Shown here: positions 34,568 to 45,912 of the stretch, piece after piece | How the letters are laid out: each line of letters begins with the position of its first letter | Position numbering within the stretch: position 1 is the stretch's first letter | Source of the DNA: Arcuatula senhousia | Lineage: Eukaryota; Mollusca; Bivalvia; Mytilida; Mytilidae | NCBI GenBank assembly: GCA_963971305.1 | Contig: CAXARO010001834.1 | Span: 29,067 to 93,066 of the forward strand | Length of the DNA: 64,000 nucleotides | Reading direction: 5' to 3' | Notes under the pieces: generated by a model | Told to the model about the DNA's origin: nothing | Databases searched by the model: none | What the model saw: only the letters and a program-made list of their open reading frames with translations | Translations under genes and position numbers: made by a program

Positions 34568-35056
34568 TTTCAAAACTTTTCACTTGTTTAGCCATATATC
34601 TTGAAAGCTATACAAGATATTTCAAGAATTTGAATTGCATATGATTAACCACATCAAGATCTACATTTCATGTATTTAGATCAAAGCTGTAGGATCATTT
34701 CTTTTAGGTGTTATTGTCCTTAAAACAACAAAATTTACCAATTTCCATTACTTTTTCCTTGAATTTCAAAGATTAACTTGTCTGACACCATAGAACTAAC
34801 TGCATTTTAAATTGGCACACTTGTTTTATAGCTTATATGCTACAACTCTATTGTTCGGATTTTTGATTTGTCAAAAAACACGGCTGCCATGGCTAAAAAT
34901 AGAAGATAGGGGTAAATTGCATTTTTGCTAATAACTAAAAAATGGTTACAGATATCAAAATTGTGCAAGAATCAAAAAAGATCAGCATATTAAGATCTAT
35001 CTGTGCTGAAATTTTGGAAAGATCTGACTGCTGATGTGGGAGTTATTGCCCTTTTT
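34568..35056 (+). repeat. Partial family B Helentron-like unit
   Basis: Shares TATATCTTGAAAGCTATACA, CACATCAAGATCTAC and GGAGTTATTGCCCTTTTT with the complete family B copy that follows (35057-36000). It lacks the left end and is directly abutted by copy 4 of family A on its left. Confidence 0.55.
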
Positions 35057-36000
35057 AGCTCACCTGACCCGAAGGGTCATGTGAGCTATTGTCATCACTT
35101 GGCGTCCGTCGTCCGTCCGTCGTCCGTAAACTTTTTGAAACGTTAATTCCTCTGACACCATAAGTCCAATCGCAACCAAACTTGGTATGGTTGTTCATTA
35201 GCATTCGGTGCTTAGAACTGATGTGGGGATTTTTGATTCGTCGTAAAACATGGCCGCCGTGGCTAAAAATAGAACATAGGGGTAAAATGCAGTTTTTTGC
35301 AAATAACTCAAAAACGGCTGCAGATATCAAAATTCTGGCATGGGTAAAAGTGATCAGCACCTCAAGATCTACCTACCCTGAAATTTTGAAGAAAATCCAA
35401 CAACCCATGTAGGAGTTATTGCCCTTTTTGTGGATTTTGTTGCAAATTTTGCATCTGTTTAGCTCAATATCTTGAAAACTATACAAGATATTTGAGAAAT
35501 TTAAATTGCATATTGTTAAGCACATCAAGATCTACAAAATATGTATAGGGTCAATGTTGTAGGACCTTTCCTTTTAGGAGTTATTGCCCTTAGAACGTCA
35601 AAATTGAGCATTTTAACAGCATTTCCTCATTACATTGAAAATGTTAACTCCTCTGACACTTTAAGACCAATCGGAACCAAACTTGGTATTATTGTTTATT
35701 AGCATTAGGTGTATAGAACTGATTTGGGGATTTTTGATTGGTTGTAAAACATGGCCACTGTGGCTAAAAATAGAACATTAGGTTAAACTGCATTTTTTTT
35801 TGCAAATAACTCAAAAAGTGTGACAGATTTTTAGATTTTGATTGAGAACAAAAGTGATCAGCACCTTAAGATCCACCATATTGTCAGATAACCCCCTTAT
35901 TAATCTTATGACCCTTTCAACGTCAAATATATTTTGCCTAATAACCTTTACTTCAGGCACATATGTCAGGTGAGCGATTCAGGCTCCTGGGACCCTCTTG
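35057..36000 (+). mobile_element. Helentron-like element, family B
   Basis: It starts AGCTCACCTGACCC, GAA, GGGTCATGTGAGCT, a hairpin with a different but compensated stem. It then has (GTCC)n instead of (GTC)n, two diverged ~480-bp modules (each with TCTGACAC..TAAG, ACCAAACTTGGTAT and CTAAAAATAGAACAT), and ends GTCAGGTGAGCGATTCAGGC, then TCCTGGGACCCTCTTG. T flanks both ends. The shared ends with a different interior argue for a shared mobilising machinery. Small ORFs on either strand are chance. Confidence 0.6.
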
Positions 36001-36473
36001 TTTTTGCATATTCTGAAAGTGCGTAAAAAAGTGAGTCTATCATCAAATTTTCATAAGTTTTTCAATGGAAGTTCAAAACTGTATCGTATGCCCTTAAGAC
36101 AAATTGCCTAGTGTACTCCTCCTTATCAGTGGCAATCATAACTCCTTATTAGCCTTGTGTCTGTTTTCATATCATTACAGTTCATGTTTATTTAATTTTC
36201 CCCTTTATGTCAGTCTCTTTGATATGACAAATTTCTTGCTGCTAAGATCAAACGCAATTACCTAATAATTCTTATCAGACATGCGTTCATGCGTATACTC
36301 ATTTCTGATTGGTCGAAACGTCATTGCCAGATCCGTTCATACTTTTATGAACGCCTCTGCCTCGTTTCCAATGTAAACAAATATGGTGGCGATGACGTCG
36401 TCCTAAATAACGACTTGTTTCCGAATTTATTTATTTTTCTTTTTACAAAAAGGTATAAATTTGAAGAATTATA
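36001..36473. other. No gene seen; degenerate foldback-like motifs
   Basis: Non-coding. Around 36279-36352 GCGTTCATGCGTATACTCAT and CCGTTCATACTTTTATGAAC resemble parts of the foldback element that starts at 36474, suggesting an older, degraded copy. Confidence 0.35.
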
Positions 36474-36762
36474 AGGATTGAACACCTATTTTCGGTCGTT
36501 CATGCATGTATGAACGGATCTCTTCACTCACAAACTGTATCATGAACGGCCTTTGGCCATTCATTCAGTTTGTGAGTGAAGAGATCCGTTCATACATGCA
36601 TGAACGGCCTTCGGCCATTCATTCAGTTTGTGAGTGAAGAGATCCGTTCATACATGCATGAACGACCGAAAATAGGTGTTCAATCCTGGCCATTCATTCA
36701 TTTTGTGAGTGAAGAGATCCGTTCATACATGCATGAACGACCGAAAATAGGTGTTCAATCCT
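36474..36762. mobile_element. 289-bp foldback (MITE-like) element with ATA target duplication
   Basis: The left arm, AGGATTGAACACCTATTTTC, GGTCGTTCATGCATGTATGA, ACGGATCTCTTCACTCACAA, is repeated in reverse complement at the right end (~36700-36762). The right half holds three tandem versions of the arm interior (GTGAGTGAAGAGATCCGTTC, ATACATGCATGAACG), two of them complete to the terminal CAATCCT. The element is flanked by ATA on both sides (36471-36473 and 36763-36765). It has no coding capacity. Almost the whole element could fold into a hairpin. Superfamily not determined. Confidence 0.7.
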
Positions 36763-37333
36763 ATAATGAACTATTTAACCTCATTTCAAATGTACTAGTG
36801 TTTAGGGGACATTTTTATGAAGTGTCACTTCATGTAGCAGGTTTTCACATTCCTTCTGCTTAGGTCAAACGCAATAACATAATTCACTAATTAACCTTAT
36901 TTCCAATGTTTTTAGGGAACACTTTTATGCATTGTCACTACATGTATCAGGTGTTCAAATCACCAGAGGGGAAATTGCGAATGGATTTAAATAGTCTTTG
37001 TTGTGAATAGACTCAATATTTTTGCTTGACCACTCTTAAAGAACAAAGGGCATTTCTTTCCGCCGCACAAAAATTCTAAAATTTGCCTTATCATACTAAT
37101 TCGACACTTAGAAATTAAGGGTGTATCTTTCAAAAAATCGAAAATAGAGATTTTGAAGTTTATAATGTTATACTTTAATTTGTGGGAACATTATTAAATT
37201 TTAAGATATATTGTCAGTACAATTCGGGGTTAGTAAATTACTTTGCAGTACAAGCCTAAGAAAGTCATCTGGTATATTAAGTAAATAAAAGGTTGATATT
37301 TAAACAATCGATAATTCCTTGTATATAGTAGAA
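36763..37333. other. No gene seen
   Basis: A+T-rich. CACTTCATGTAGCAGG near 36826 and CACTACATGTATCAGG near 36937 are a diverged short direct repeat. No coding pattern. Confidence 0.35.
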
Positions 37334-37505
37334 AGAAGCAACGATGCACCAACAGGGCATTCGAGTGTCAAACGTCCGAAAGGGCAACTACGAATCCAGT
37401 AAACACGAACAAGAACAGCACGAAGAAACACAAAACACAAAATCAACCTAACGGAAATCAACAACGCGAACTCAAGTCGTAACAAGAGTGAACTCAGGTG
37501 CTCCG
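37334..37505 (-). mobile_element. Penelope-like 3' tail, solo insertion
   Basis: The minus strand reads TCCGGAGCACCTGAGTTCAC, then TTGTTACGACTTGAGTTCGC, and ends GGTGCATCGTTGCTTC, a diverged version of the tail after the RT at 11390-11655. No RT coding sequence remains. A (GA)n run of ~16 bp (37507-37523) abuts its 5' side. Confidence 0.6.
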
Positions 37506-38100
37506 GAAGAGAGAGAGAGAGAGCGATTCGGGAAGCAAGGGGAGACGAGCGGTGCAGCCATTTGGCAGCTATCGTTTTAGGATGTAGCCACTGTAGACGG
37601 TCGCAAAATAAAAAAAGTTGAAAACAAACGTATACTTATATAAAAATAGTGACCTTAATAGCCTTCAGTAAAATACATATCTTTTCATATAAACCAATTA
37701 TTTTGAGACACATTTTACATGTGGTATATCTCCTCTTGGAGATAGTATTATAAGAGGGGTAACTCTGCTTTTCGCTATAGAAATTTATTTCTAATTTTAG
37801 TGTTCATTCTAATAACCATTTTATAATTTATGATTATTAAGGATATCCGGAAATGCCAGAAAATTAACGTTCATTTAGACTTACCAGAAAACGTCCGAAT
37901 GTACCCATCTAAGTATTTAAACCTAGTTGTTATTCGTGATGACATAAAACCAGGTTAAAAAGTGGAAAATAAAACATTAAACTGTTGTTTAAATATAAAA
38001 TGATAGATAAACACATTTTAACAAACATGGACTTTTATCAAGAAATCAAATTATCAACGCCATTAAATATGAGAAAGTGCTCTTTTATTATCAAGGCCTA
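37506..38100. other. No gene seen
   Basis: Starts with a (GA)n microsatellite at 37507-37523; otherwise A+T-rich and non-coding. Confidence 0.35.
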
Positions 38101-38210
38101 CAACGTACGTCATGATCACGTGATTTTACAAGTGTTCGGTCCGCCATATTTGGAATTTTGACTCGCTTCAAGGTAAAAATTAAGTATTATTACATTATTT
38201 TAGGTTCTAA

Positions 38211-39055
38211 GGGACTGGTCAAAATTTATCGAGGCATGGGGCCGGAGCAGATGGAATTCTGACATAAAAAAATCTCATGGCCCCATGGTTAATTGTGTAG
38301 TAAAAATATTGCTCCCATGCATTTCCATAAAGAAAAAAAGTACATGTCCCATGCAAATTGAACATATGACCCCAAAAAGCGAGCAAACAAGTACAATGTG
38401 TAAAATAACAATATGTTTTGGGGGTCACCTTTTTATTTACTATAATTATTTATTATTTATTTTATTATATATGTGATGACTATGTATTAAATAAATCTCA
38501 ATTTGTTACTGGTATATAGATTCTATACAAATAAAAGCTAAAAGAAATATATTTTACTTAAATTTACAATAAAAAATGTTAAGTCAATGCATTTTGGACC
38601 TTGTTTAACTTTTATTTAAATAATATAAGGTCGAGTACTTTTCAGACTTGGTCGAGTACTTTTCAGAATTGGTCGAGTACTTTTCAGAATTGGTCGAGTA
38701 ATTCAGAATTGGTCGAGTAATTTTCAGGCCTTTGCGCAGGTCGAGAAATAGGTTTAGTACAAGTCAAGTACTTATAGTCTGACTAAGAATGTTGAGTAAT
38801 GACTAGCAAAGTCGAGTGCAAACATCGACCATTTCAGACTCATTAGCAGTTATTAGTGTCTTGGTATGCAAATATTCTTTCTATAAATGAAACAAACAAA
38901 AATTATTTTATATAGTTTTGGGAAAAAAAAGTATATGTCCCATGCCTTTTAATTTGAAAAAAACTTTTGGTCCCACTCCTTTGAACGTTAAAAAAAGTAC
39001 TTGTCCCACTATCATTTGCTCCGGTCCCATGTTTTAATAAATTTTGACCGGTCCC
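38211..39055. mobile_element. 845-bp inverted-repeat DNA transposon, TAA target duplication
   Basis: The ends are GGGACTGGTCAAAATTTAT and, reverse-complemented, GGGACCGGTCAAAATTTAT. Further in, CATGGGGCCGGAGCAGATG pairs with CATGGGACCGGAGCAAATG. TAA flanks both sides (38208-38210 and 39056-39058), while the uninterrupted partner arm (39438-39460) has a single copy at that place. A 3-bp TAA duplication is typical of PIF/Harbinger elements, but no transposase is encoded here, so the superfamily is inference. It carries a 21-bp tandem array. Confidence 0.7.
38629..38729 (+). repeat. 21-bp tandem repeat inside the 845-bp transposon
   Basis: GGTCGAGTACTTTTCAGAATT repeats about five times, the last two units carrying small deletions or changes. 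More scattered GTCGAG/GTCAAGTACTT motifs follow to ~38825. Confidence 0.85.
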
Positions 39056-39550
39056 TAATATTTCAGGATAGGTTGGAGCACATAGCTGAAAGTGATATCC
39101 GTCATAGGAGATCATGATTTTGTTGCAAATTATTCAAGTATAGGAGAACACTTCCAAAAACCGTCCACAAAGTTACGAGGTTACGGTCACTTTTGTCAAT
39201 ATTCGCTTATTTTCTATCAAAACACACTGTTAGACAATATTTAAACTTCAGTTGTTCCTGCAACCAACATATTGATCGTGGCAATGGCGCAGATTTGAAA
39301 GATCTGGCCTTAAATCCTTAAATAACATTCTATTTTTTTATTTTTCCGAAAAAGATAACGGACAAAGTCATGAATAAATATGATCGCAACAAAATGTGAT
39401 CTCCTATGACGGACATCACTTTCAGCTATATGCTCCACTCTATCCTGAATTATTATAACCTAAAATAATGTAATAATACTTCATTTGTTACCTTTAAGCG
39501 AGTCAAAATTTCAAATATGGCGGACCGAAAACTTGTAAAAATGTACGTTG

Positions 39551-40667
39551 ATTTTTAAGGTTACTTGCATTTATCATCTTCAATAAAATTCATAAATAAT
39601 TTAAAATAAATTTTGAACATCATTTATTTACCATAAGTAAGATGTATATACTTGCAGGTGAAATATTTTAAAGTAATAATACACTTATTATGTGGAATAT
39701 TCGATTGATAATAAATATTCATTTCCTTTACAGATGTTGAAAATACCTTTCATTTGATGCATAAACATATCATGCATATTACATGTAACATATTGACATC
39801 GTATATGCAATTCAATTGGTTTTATTATCAGGGTTTTCCAAAGGGTTTGCACGGCAATTTTAGACGTTTAAACAATTTTATCGATTATAATCAGGCCAAT
39901 TTTAAACAAAAGACATTGATTAGTTCTAGAACGTTTTTATTAAAAAAGATAATAACCCTCGAAGAAAAAAGAGAATCTGTATGTTTAAAATGACTCCCTC
40001 CGCTCTTTTTTCCTCAAAATTAAACTAACGAGCTATACGTTGATTCGGAACTAACAGTGGGGCGCGTGCAGGATATTCTAATCACCTAAAAAGGTCATTT
40101 TCAAAAACATTGAAAGGTTTAATTAAATAACGGTTTATTTTTTTCTGATATTTCAGGTTGTTTCAATAATTTTTCAAAGAACATGCCGGCCATTCTTTAT
40201 CAAATAAAGAAAACGATCCTTCTCTTAACAGATTTAAAGGTACAAGCCTCCATTGTATGTTTCAAGGAAATCCTGATTTAATTTTTATTCGTTTCATACT
40301 TATAGTTGGTCTTTGTTACGCCAATTATTATTATTCTTTTCATAGGGTTTTAAATAATGTTTTATATTAAGTTTCATTTTACTTGGATCATAGCATGCTC
40401 CAAACAAACTTGGTCGTGTTTCTAAAACACGTCGTAATTTTGAATCTATTCGTAATACAAGGTAAGGATTTCTTTTATATATTATTCTGCTTGTCTGTCG
40501 GAGCATATTTGTTTTGTGTTGCTATTTTGGCTTATTGATGACAATTTTACTACAGACTGTTATAAATGTATGTCACGAAATATACTTTATTTATTTTGAA
40601 ACTGCACTGAAACAATTTTCAACCGAATTCATATTTCTGTTTTTATCCGTAAAATTTTGGGGTGTCA
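39551..40667. other. No gene seen
   Basis: A+T-rich. A minus ORF at 40300-40506 (ends NNNNWRNKDQL) has a fairly protein-like composition but no known motif or splice context. No repeats shared with the rest of the window were noticed. Confidence 0.35.
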
Positions 40668-40849
40668 AAAATTGCGCAGATGGGGGGCAATGGGAACAAA
40701 GTCAAAAAGGACGAAGACAAAACTAGTCTTGGAAAAAAAAAATAAATTGTCCTTGACCAAGAAAGAAAAAAATCAATTGTTTTGGTGAGCCTGGGCTACA
40801 CAGCGTAAACAAAATTGCGAATAAAAAAAATTGTTTTCGGTGTCGTTAA

Positions 40850-40938
40850 AAAAAAACCGAGAACAGCAAGAAGATACGTACAACATGTAAAGCGCAAAAA
40901 CACAAAATAGCCATCAACAGCGCGAACTCGTTGAAATA
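40850..40938 (-). repeat. Penelope-like 3' tail remnant
   Basis: ACAACATGTAAAGCGCAAAA, CACAAAATAG and CAACAGCGCGAACTCGTTGA parallel the tail at 18110-18185. The 3' terminus is lost. Present identically in the second copy of the tandem duplication. Confidence 0.55.
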
Positions 40939-41532
40939 TGCATATATCATTTATCAAGAAATTGTGCATAAACCGTTTCTTCTTCTTTTCAAAAATTTGA
41001 ATTGAGCATTTAAGAGTACCTCGACTGCTACCTCAAAACCTTGAAAGGAAGAAGCAATAACATTTTTTAGAGCTATCTCACCTGAGCTTTCTTACATCTC
41101 CGTCTTGTAAGGCAGCAACCATTTTAAATTCTGGGGGGGTATGGATTATTTTGAAAAAAAATATATTTTTTTTCCATTTTTTTGGAAAAAAGAATTTAAT
41201 TGTCCTTGACCAAGAAAGAAAAAAAATCAATTGTTTTTGGTGAGCCTGGGCTACACAGCGTAAACAAAATTGCGAATAAAAAAATGTTTTCGGTGTCGTC
41301 CAAAAAATATTCTGGTCTCCGAAACATTTTGAAAAAAAATAATTGTCAAGGGGCTAAAATCTATACCCCCTTGAATTTCAAATGGTTGCTGCCTAAGTAA
41401 ATATGTATTCACATTAAACACTCCTGGAAAGTTGAAAGTCTTTTTATGCAACCATAAAACTACTTATTATGTTTATTTCTACACAGCATGCAAACGATCG
41501 TATTTGATAAACAAATAAATATCTTGTTGCAG

Positions 41533-42575
41533 GCAATACTGTTCCTCTGCGACGATATGTCCCGAACTGAAGAGTAGATGGAGACTGTCTACCACAATCT
41601 AGTACCACTCTTGGAGCACCGTCAAGGTATTGCACATATAACGACAAACGATACAGTTCCGGGACGATTATCAAACAAGGGAAGTCTGGCACATTATGCT
41701 ATTACACGCATTGTGATTTGAGCGGGGAGGTTATTCGCGGAGATCATTACAATTGCCCTCCACCTTCGACAACAACTGAACATGAAACCAATACCCCACC
41801 GCCAGGTTACTGCTTATACAATGGTAAACTTTATAGCCCCGGAACACTGATTGAACAGGGGCAATCAGAATCATGGTGTTACGCCACCTATTGTGACTGG
41901 AGCGGGAGTGGGCAAATAATTAAATGGGACGATTTCGACTGCTTGCCACCTACAACGGAAGGAACATCGGAACAACCAACAACTCCTACCCCACCGCCAG
42001 GTTACTGCATATACAATGGTCAGCTTTATATCCCCGGGGAAACAATAGATCAGGGACAATCAGGCACATGGTGTTACGGCACCTATTGCGATTGGAGCGG
42101 GAGTGGGTAAGTTATAAAATGGGACGATTTCAACTGCTCGCCACCGACGACAACAATGGAACAACCAACAACTCCTACCCCACCGCCAGGTTACTGCATA
42201 TACAATGGTCAGCTTTATATCCCCGGGGAAACAATAGATCAGGGACAATCAGGCACATGGTGTTACGGCAGCTATTGCGATTGGGGCGGGAGTGGGCAAG
42301 TTATATAATGGGACGATTTCAACTGCTCGCTACCGACGACAACAACGAAACAACCAATTACAACTCCAAGACCCCCTTCAGGTTACTGCAAATACAAAGG
42401 CAAATTTTATAGCCCTGGAACAATGATAGATAAGGGACAATCAGATTCGTGGTGTTACGCCACCTATTGTGATGCGGATGGGAGTGGTTTGGTTGTTGAG
42501 TGGGACGATTTCAACTGCTCGCCACCTACAACATCAATGGAAGGAACAACTATTCCGGCTGTGACAGTCGGATAG
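41533..42575 (+). pseudogene. Cysteine-rich modular protein exon, inactivated
   Basis: A likely acceptor TTGTTGCAG precedes 41533. The exon encodes five modules (plus the end of another), each like GYCIYNGQLYIPGETIDQ, then WCYGTYCDWSGSG and WDDFDC, separated by Thr/Pro linkers (PPTTEGTSEQPTTPTPPP). Each module has four cysteines, spaced roughly CX21CX4CX16C, with a YxPG motif, reminiscent of von Willebrand factor C-type extracellular modules; the match is loose. Lesions: a frameshift near 41575-41595 and in-frame stops at 42108-42110 and 42306-42308 before the final TAG at 42573-42575. The first stop lies inside GGTAAGT, a consensus splice donor, so a shortened exon is also possible. No signal peptide exon was found. 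Confidence 0.6.
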
Positions 42576-44004
42576 GAAACATGGTTGTTTTTTTTCAAAA
42601 TCTCGTAATGTAAATCATTTATTGTTAGTTGAAAGCTTTCACTTTTTAATTGTTTTTTTTCTTTCTCTTATACTTTTCGACCAATTTTGGCAATGGCGGC
42701 CATGTTTGTTCTTGTCATTTTTTGGGATCACATGAACTTATCTTTGAATTCTATGAACTTAGTTGTTTTAGCCTCAATAGTTCTACATATTTTTCTTAAT
42801 GGCACTTTGCCTGTGAAAAATGAAATGTAAGTATAACAATATTTGTCAATAGCTTATTTGTTTGTTTTTTTTAATAGAATACAAAAAATAGAACTTGGCT
42901 ACCTTATAAAAAAATGAAAATAAATTATATGTCATTAGTACTTTATGTAAAGCTTTACAAAAATACTTATTCATGGGCTGCATTACCACCTTAAGCATGC
43001 GCATTATATTCATTTTTGAGTATCTTTAACTTTACTGATTCATACGCCCAATAATCTGTATTTTGAAATTGTAGCAAGTGAAAAAATCAATATGGCGACG
43101 ACAAATTAAAGCTGCTGTAAGAAACTATAAATTATATTGGCTCGTTATTAAGCGATGAAGATGATTTGGATAGTTCATATTAAGGATCAGTTTACACCTA
43201 GGAAAACATGACCGATAATTTAGGTCTTTTCATTCTATATGGAGCCTCAACTACACATTCAATTGCTTACTAAGACATACCAGCGTCTAAATAGATAATT
43301 TTTGCATTATGTTTTTTTTTGTAATTTGTAGTATACACGTGATCAGTTTTGCCGGGTCACTTTGCGTAATATAGCCAAATATCAACAAATCCCTGTCGTT
43401 TGGCCACAACCATACAACGTGAATGTTATTTCATTATTGATGTTATTCAATCTGCTCACAAATGCTTTTATGGAAGGTAAGTTAGGGATAATGCATGCTT
43501 TATTTAAGGTACAATCTGAAAAGAAAGAAAAAAGCGATTAGAGAAAGCAACAAAAGTCAATGAAAGTAATCTTGTAAAATGGAAGGGAAAATGATCGGTG
43601 ATTTTAAAATAAATACGCTGCTACACTTTATTTTCTGTTTTCTATGTGTCGTTTAAGTCGTACATATACTAGAAAAATAGGTCAAATATCGACCATTTTA
43701 TTCAAAGTGTAAGCATGAACCTTAAGTCGTACATAGACTAAAACAATACTAGACTAGAATTGTATCTGACCTCGAAAGTAACGTACCTCACAGGCTCACA
43801 CAACGACACATTGTTTGTATCTTTACATCTTTATTCATTGTTTTTAGATACACAAGGGTTAACGTTTGTATAAACTTTTCTGATTAGTTTTGTCTGGTAC
43901 CGTCGTCTCCGAGACCGGCTTTAAGACCAAGGTTATAGGAAACAAAAGTGTCTTAGATTGTCTCTAAAAAGTTTTCTTTCTATCTGTCACTGGTAGAAAA
44001 ATTG
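42576..44004. other. No gene seen (within duplication copy 1)
   Basis: Non-coding, A+T-rich. GTCGTACATATACTAGAAAA near 43657 and GTCGTACATAGACTAAAACA near 43726 form a short direct repeat. The end (43925-44004) has GACCAAGGTTATA and CACTGGTAGAAAAAT, similar to 904-936 (GACCAAGGTTATA, CACTGGTGGAAAAAA). The same sequence follows in copy 2. Confidence 0.35.
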
Positions 44005-44186
44005 AAAATTGCGCAGATGGGGGGCAATGGGAACAAAGTCAAAAAGGACGAAGACAAAACTAGTCTTGGAAAAAAAAAATAAATTGTCCTTGACCAAGAA
44101 AGAAAAAAATCAATTGTTTTGGTGAGCCTGGGCTACACAGCGTAAACAAAATTGCGAATAAAAAAAATTGTTTTCGGTGTCGTTAA

Positions 44187-44275
44187 AAAAAAACCGAGAA
44201 CAGCAAGAAGATACGTACAACATGTAAAGCGCAAAAACACAAAATAGCCATCAACAGCGCGAACTCGTTGAAATA
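44187..44275 (-). repeat. Penelope-like 3' tail remnant (duplicate)
   Basis: Same sequence as 40850-40938, carried in the second tandem copy. Confidence 0.55.
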
Positions 44276-44869
44276 TGCATATATCATTTATCAAGAAATT
44301 GTGCATAAACCGTTTCTTCTTCTTTTCAAAAATTTGAATTGAGCATTTAAGAGTACCTCGACTGCTACCTCAAAACCTTGAAAGGAAGAAGCAATAACAT
44401 TTTTTAGAGCTATCTCACCTGAGCTTTCTTACATCTCCGTCTTGTAAGGCAGCAACCATTTTAAATTCTGGGGGGGTATGGATTATTTTGAAAAAAAATA
44501 TATTTTTTTTCCATTTTTTTGGAAAAAAGAATTTAATTGTCCTTGACCAAGAAAGAAAAAAAATCAATTGTTTTTGGTGAGCCTGGGCTACACAGCGTAA
44601 ACAAAATTGCGAATAAAAAAATGTTTTCGGTGTCGTCCAAAAAATATTCTGGTCTCCGAAACATTTTGAAAAAAAATAATTGTCAAGGGGCTAAAATCTA
44701 TACCCCCTTGAATTTCAAATGGTTGCTGCCTAAGTAAATATGTATTCACATTAAACACTCCTGGAAAGTTGAAAGTCTTTTTATGCAACCATAAAACTAC
44801 TTATTATGTTTATTTCTACACAGCATGCAAACGATCGTATTTGATAAACAAATAAATATCTTGTTGCAG

Positions 44870-45912
44870 GCAATACTGTTCCTCTGCGACGATATGTCCC
44901 GAACTGAAGAGTAGATGGAGACTGTCTACCACAATCTAGTACCACTCTTGGAGCACCGTCAAGGTATTGCACATATAACGACAAACGATACAGTTCCGGG
45001 ACGATTATCAAACAAGGGAAGTCTGGCACATTATGCTATTACACGCATTGTGATTTGAGCGGGGAGGTTATTCGCGGAGATCATTACAATTGCCCTCCAC
45101 CTTCGACAACAACTGAACATGAAACCAATACCCCACCGCCAGGTTACTGCTTATACAATGGTAAACTTTATAGCCCCGGAACACTGATTGAACAGGGGCA
45201 ATCAGAATCATGGTGTTACGCCACCTATTGTGACTGGAGCGGGAGTGGGCAAATAATTAAATGGGACGATTTCGACTGCTTGCCACCTACAACGGAAGGA
45301 ACATCGGAACAACCAACAACTCCTACCCCACCGCCAGGTTACTGCATATACAATGGTCAGCTTTATATCCCCGGGGAAACAATAGATCAGGGACAATCAG
45401 GCACATGGTGTTACGGCACCTATTGCGATTGGAGCGGGAGTGGGTAAGTTATAAAATGGGACGATTTCAACTGCTCGCCACCGACGACAACAATGGAACA
45501 ACCAACAACTCCTACCCCACCGCCAGGTTACTGCATATACAATGGTCAGCTTTATATCCCCGGGGAAACAATAGATCAGGGACAATCAGGCACATGGTGT
45601 TACGGCAGCTATTGCGATTGGGGCGGGAGTGGGCAAGTTATATAATGGGACGATTTCAACTGCTCGCTACCGACGACAACAACGAAACAACCAATTACAA
45701 CTCCAAGACCCCCTTCAGGTTACTGCAAATACAAAGGCAAATTTTATAGCCCTGGAACAATGATAGATAAGGGACAATCAGATTCGTGGTGTTACGCCAC
45801 CTATTGTGATGCGGATGGGAGTGGTTTGGTTGTTGAGTGGGACGATTTCAACTGCTCGCCACCTACAACATCAATGGAAGGAACAACTATTCCGGCTGTG
45901 ACAGTCGGATAG
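44870..45912 (+). pseudogene. Cysteine-rich modular protein exon, duplicate copy
   Basis: Same sequence as 41533-42575, including the frameshift and both internal stops (45445-45447 and 45643-45645). The lesions are therefore older than the duplication. Downstream (45913-47347) is non-coding as in copy 1. Confidence 0.6.

Larger units (their letters stand above)
38101..39550. mobile_element. Foldback element with ~170-bp arms, split by another transposon
   Basis: The left arm (38101-38207, continued at 39059-39130) and the right arm (39385-39550) are reverse complements: CAACGTAC, TTTACAAGTGTTCGGTCCGC, CATATTTGGAATTTTGACTC, TATTATTACATTATTTTAGG, then GGAGCACATAGCTGAAAGTG and CCGTCATAGGAGATCA. 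The interior is non-coding. The inserted element at 38211-39055 interrupts the left arm; the intact right arm shows what the arm looked like before that. No clear target duplication at the outer ends. Confidence 0.7.
40668..44010 (+). repeat. 3337-bp tandem duplication, copy 1
   Basis: Every position compared here matches that 3337 bases further on, except C43910 versus T47247. The homology begins at AAAATT (40668). The copy junction reads TTG-AAAATT-GCGCAG: AAAATT (44005-44010) is both the end of copy 1 and the start of copy 2, a 6-base microhomology. It contains a Penelope tail remnant, a cysteine-rich pseudogene (41533-42575) and otherwise non-coding DNA (42576-44004). Confidence 0.95.

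Noticed and set aside
35055..35412. Overlapping ORFs of 76 and 101 codons on opposite strands
   Set aside because: They lie in the left arm of a family B Helentron-like element; no conserved frame between related copies.
40300..40506. Minus ORF with a fairly protein-like composition
   Set aside because: No motif, no splice context and no second copy; not enough to call a gene.
41200..41451. 66-codon ORFs on both strands, identical at 44537-44788
   Set aside because: Conservation is explained by the tandem duplication and not by selection; composition is that of A-rich non-coding DNA.
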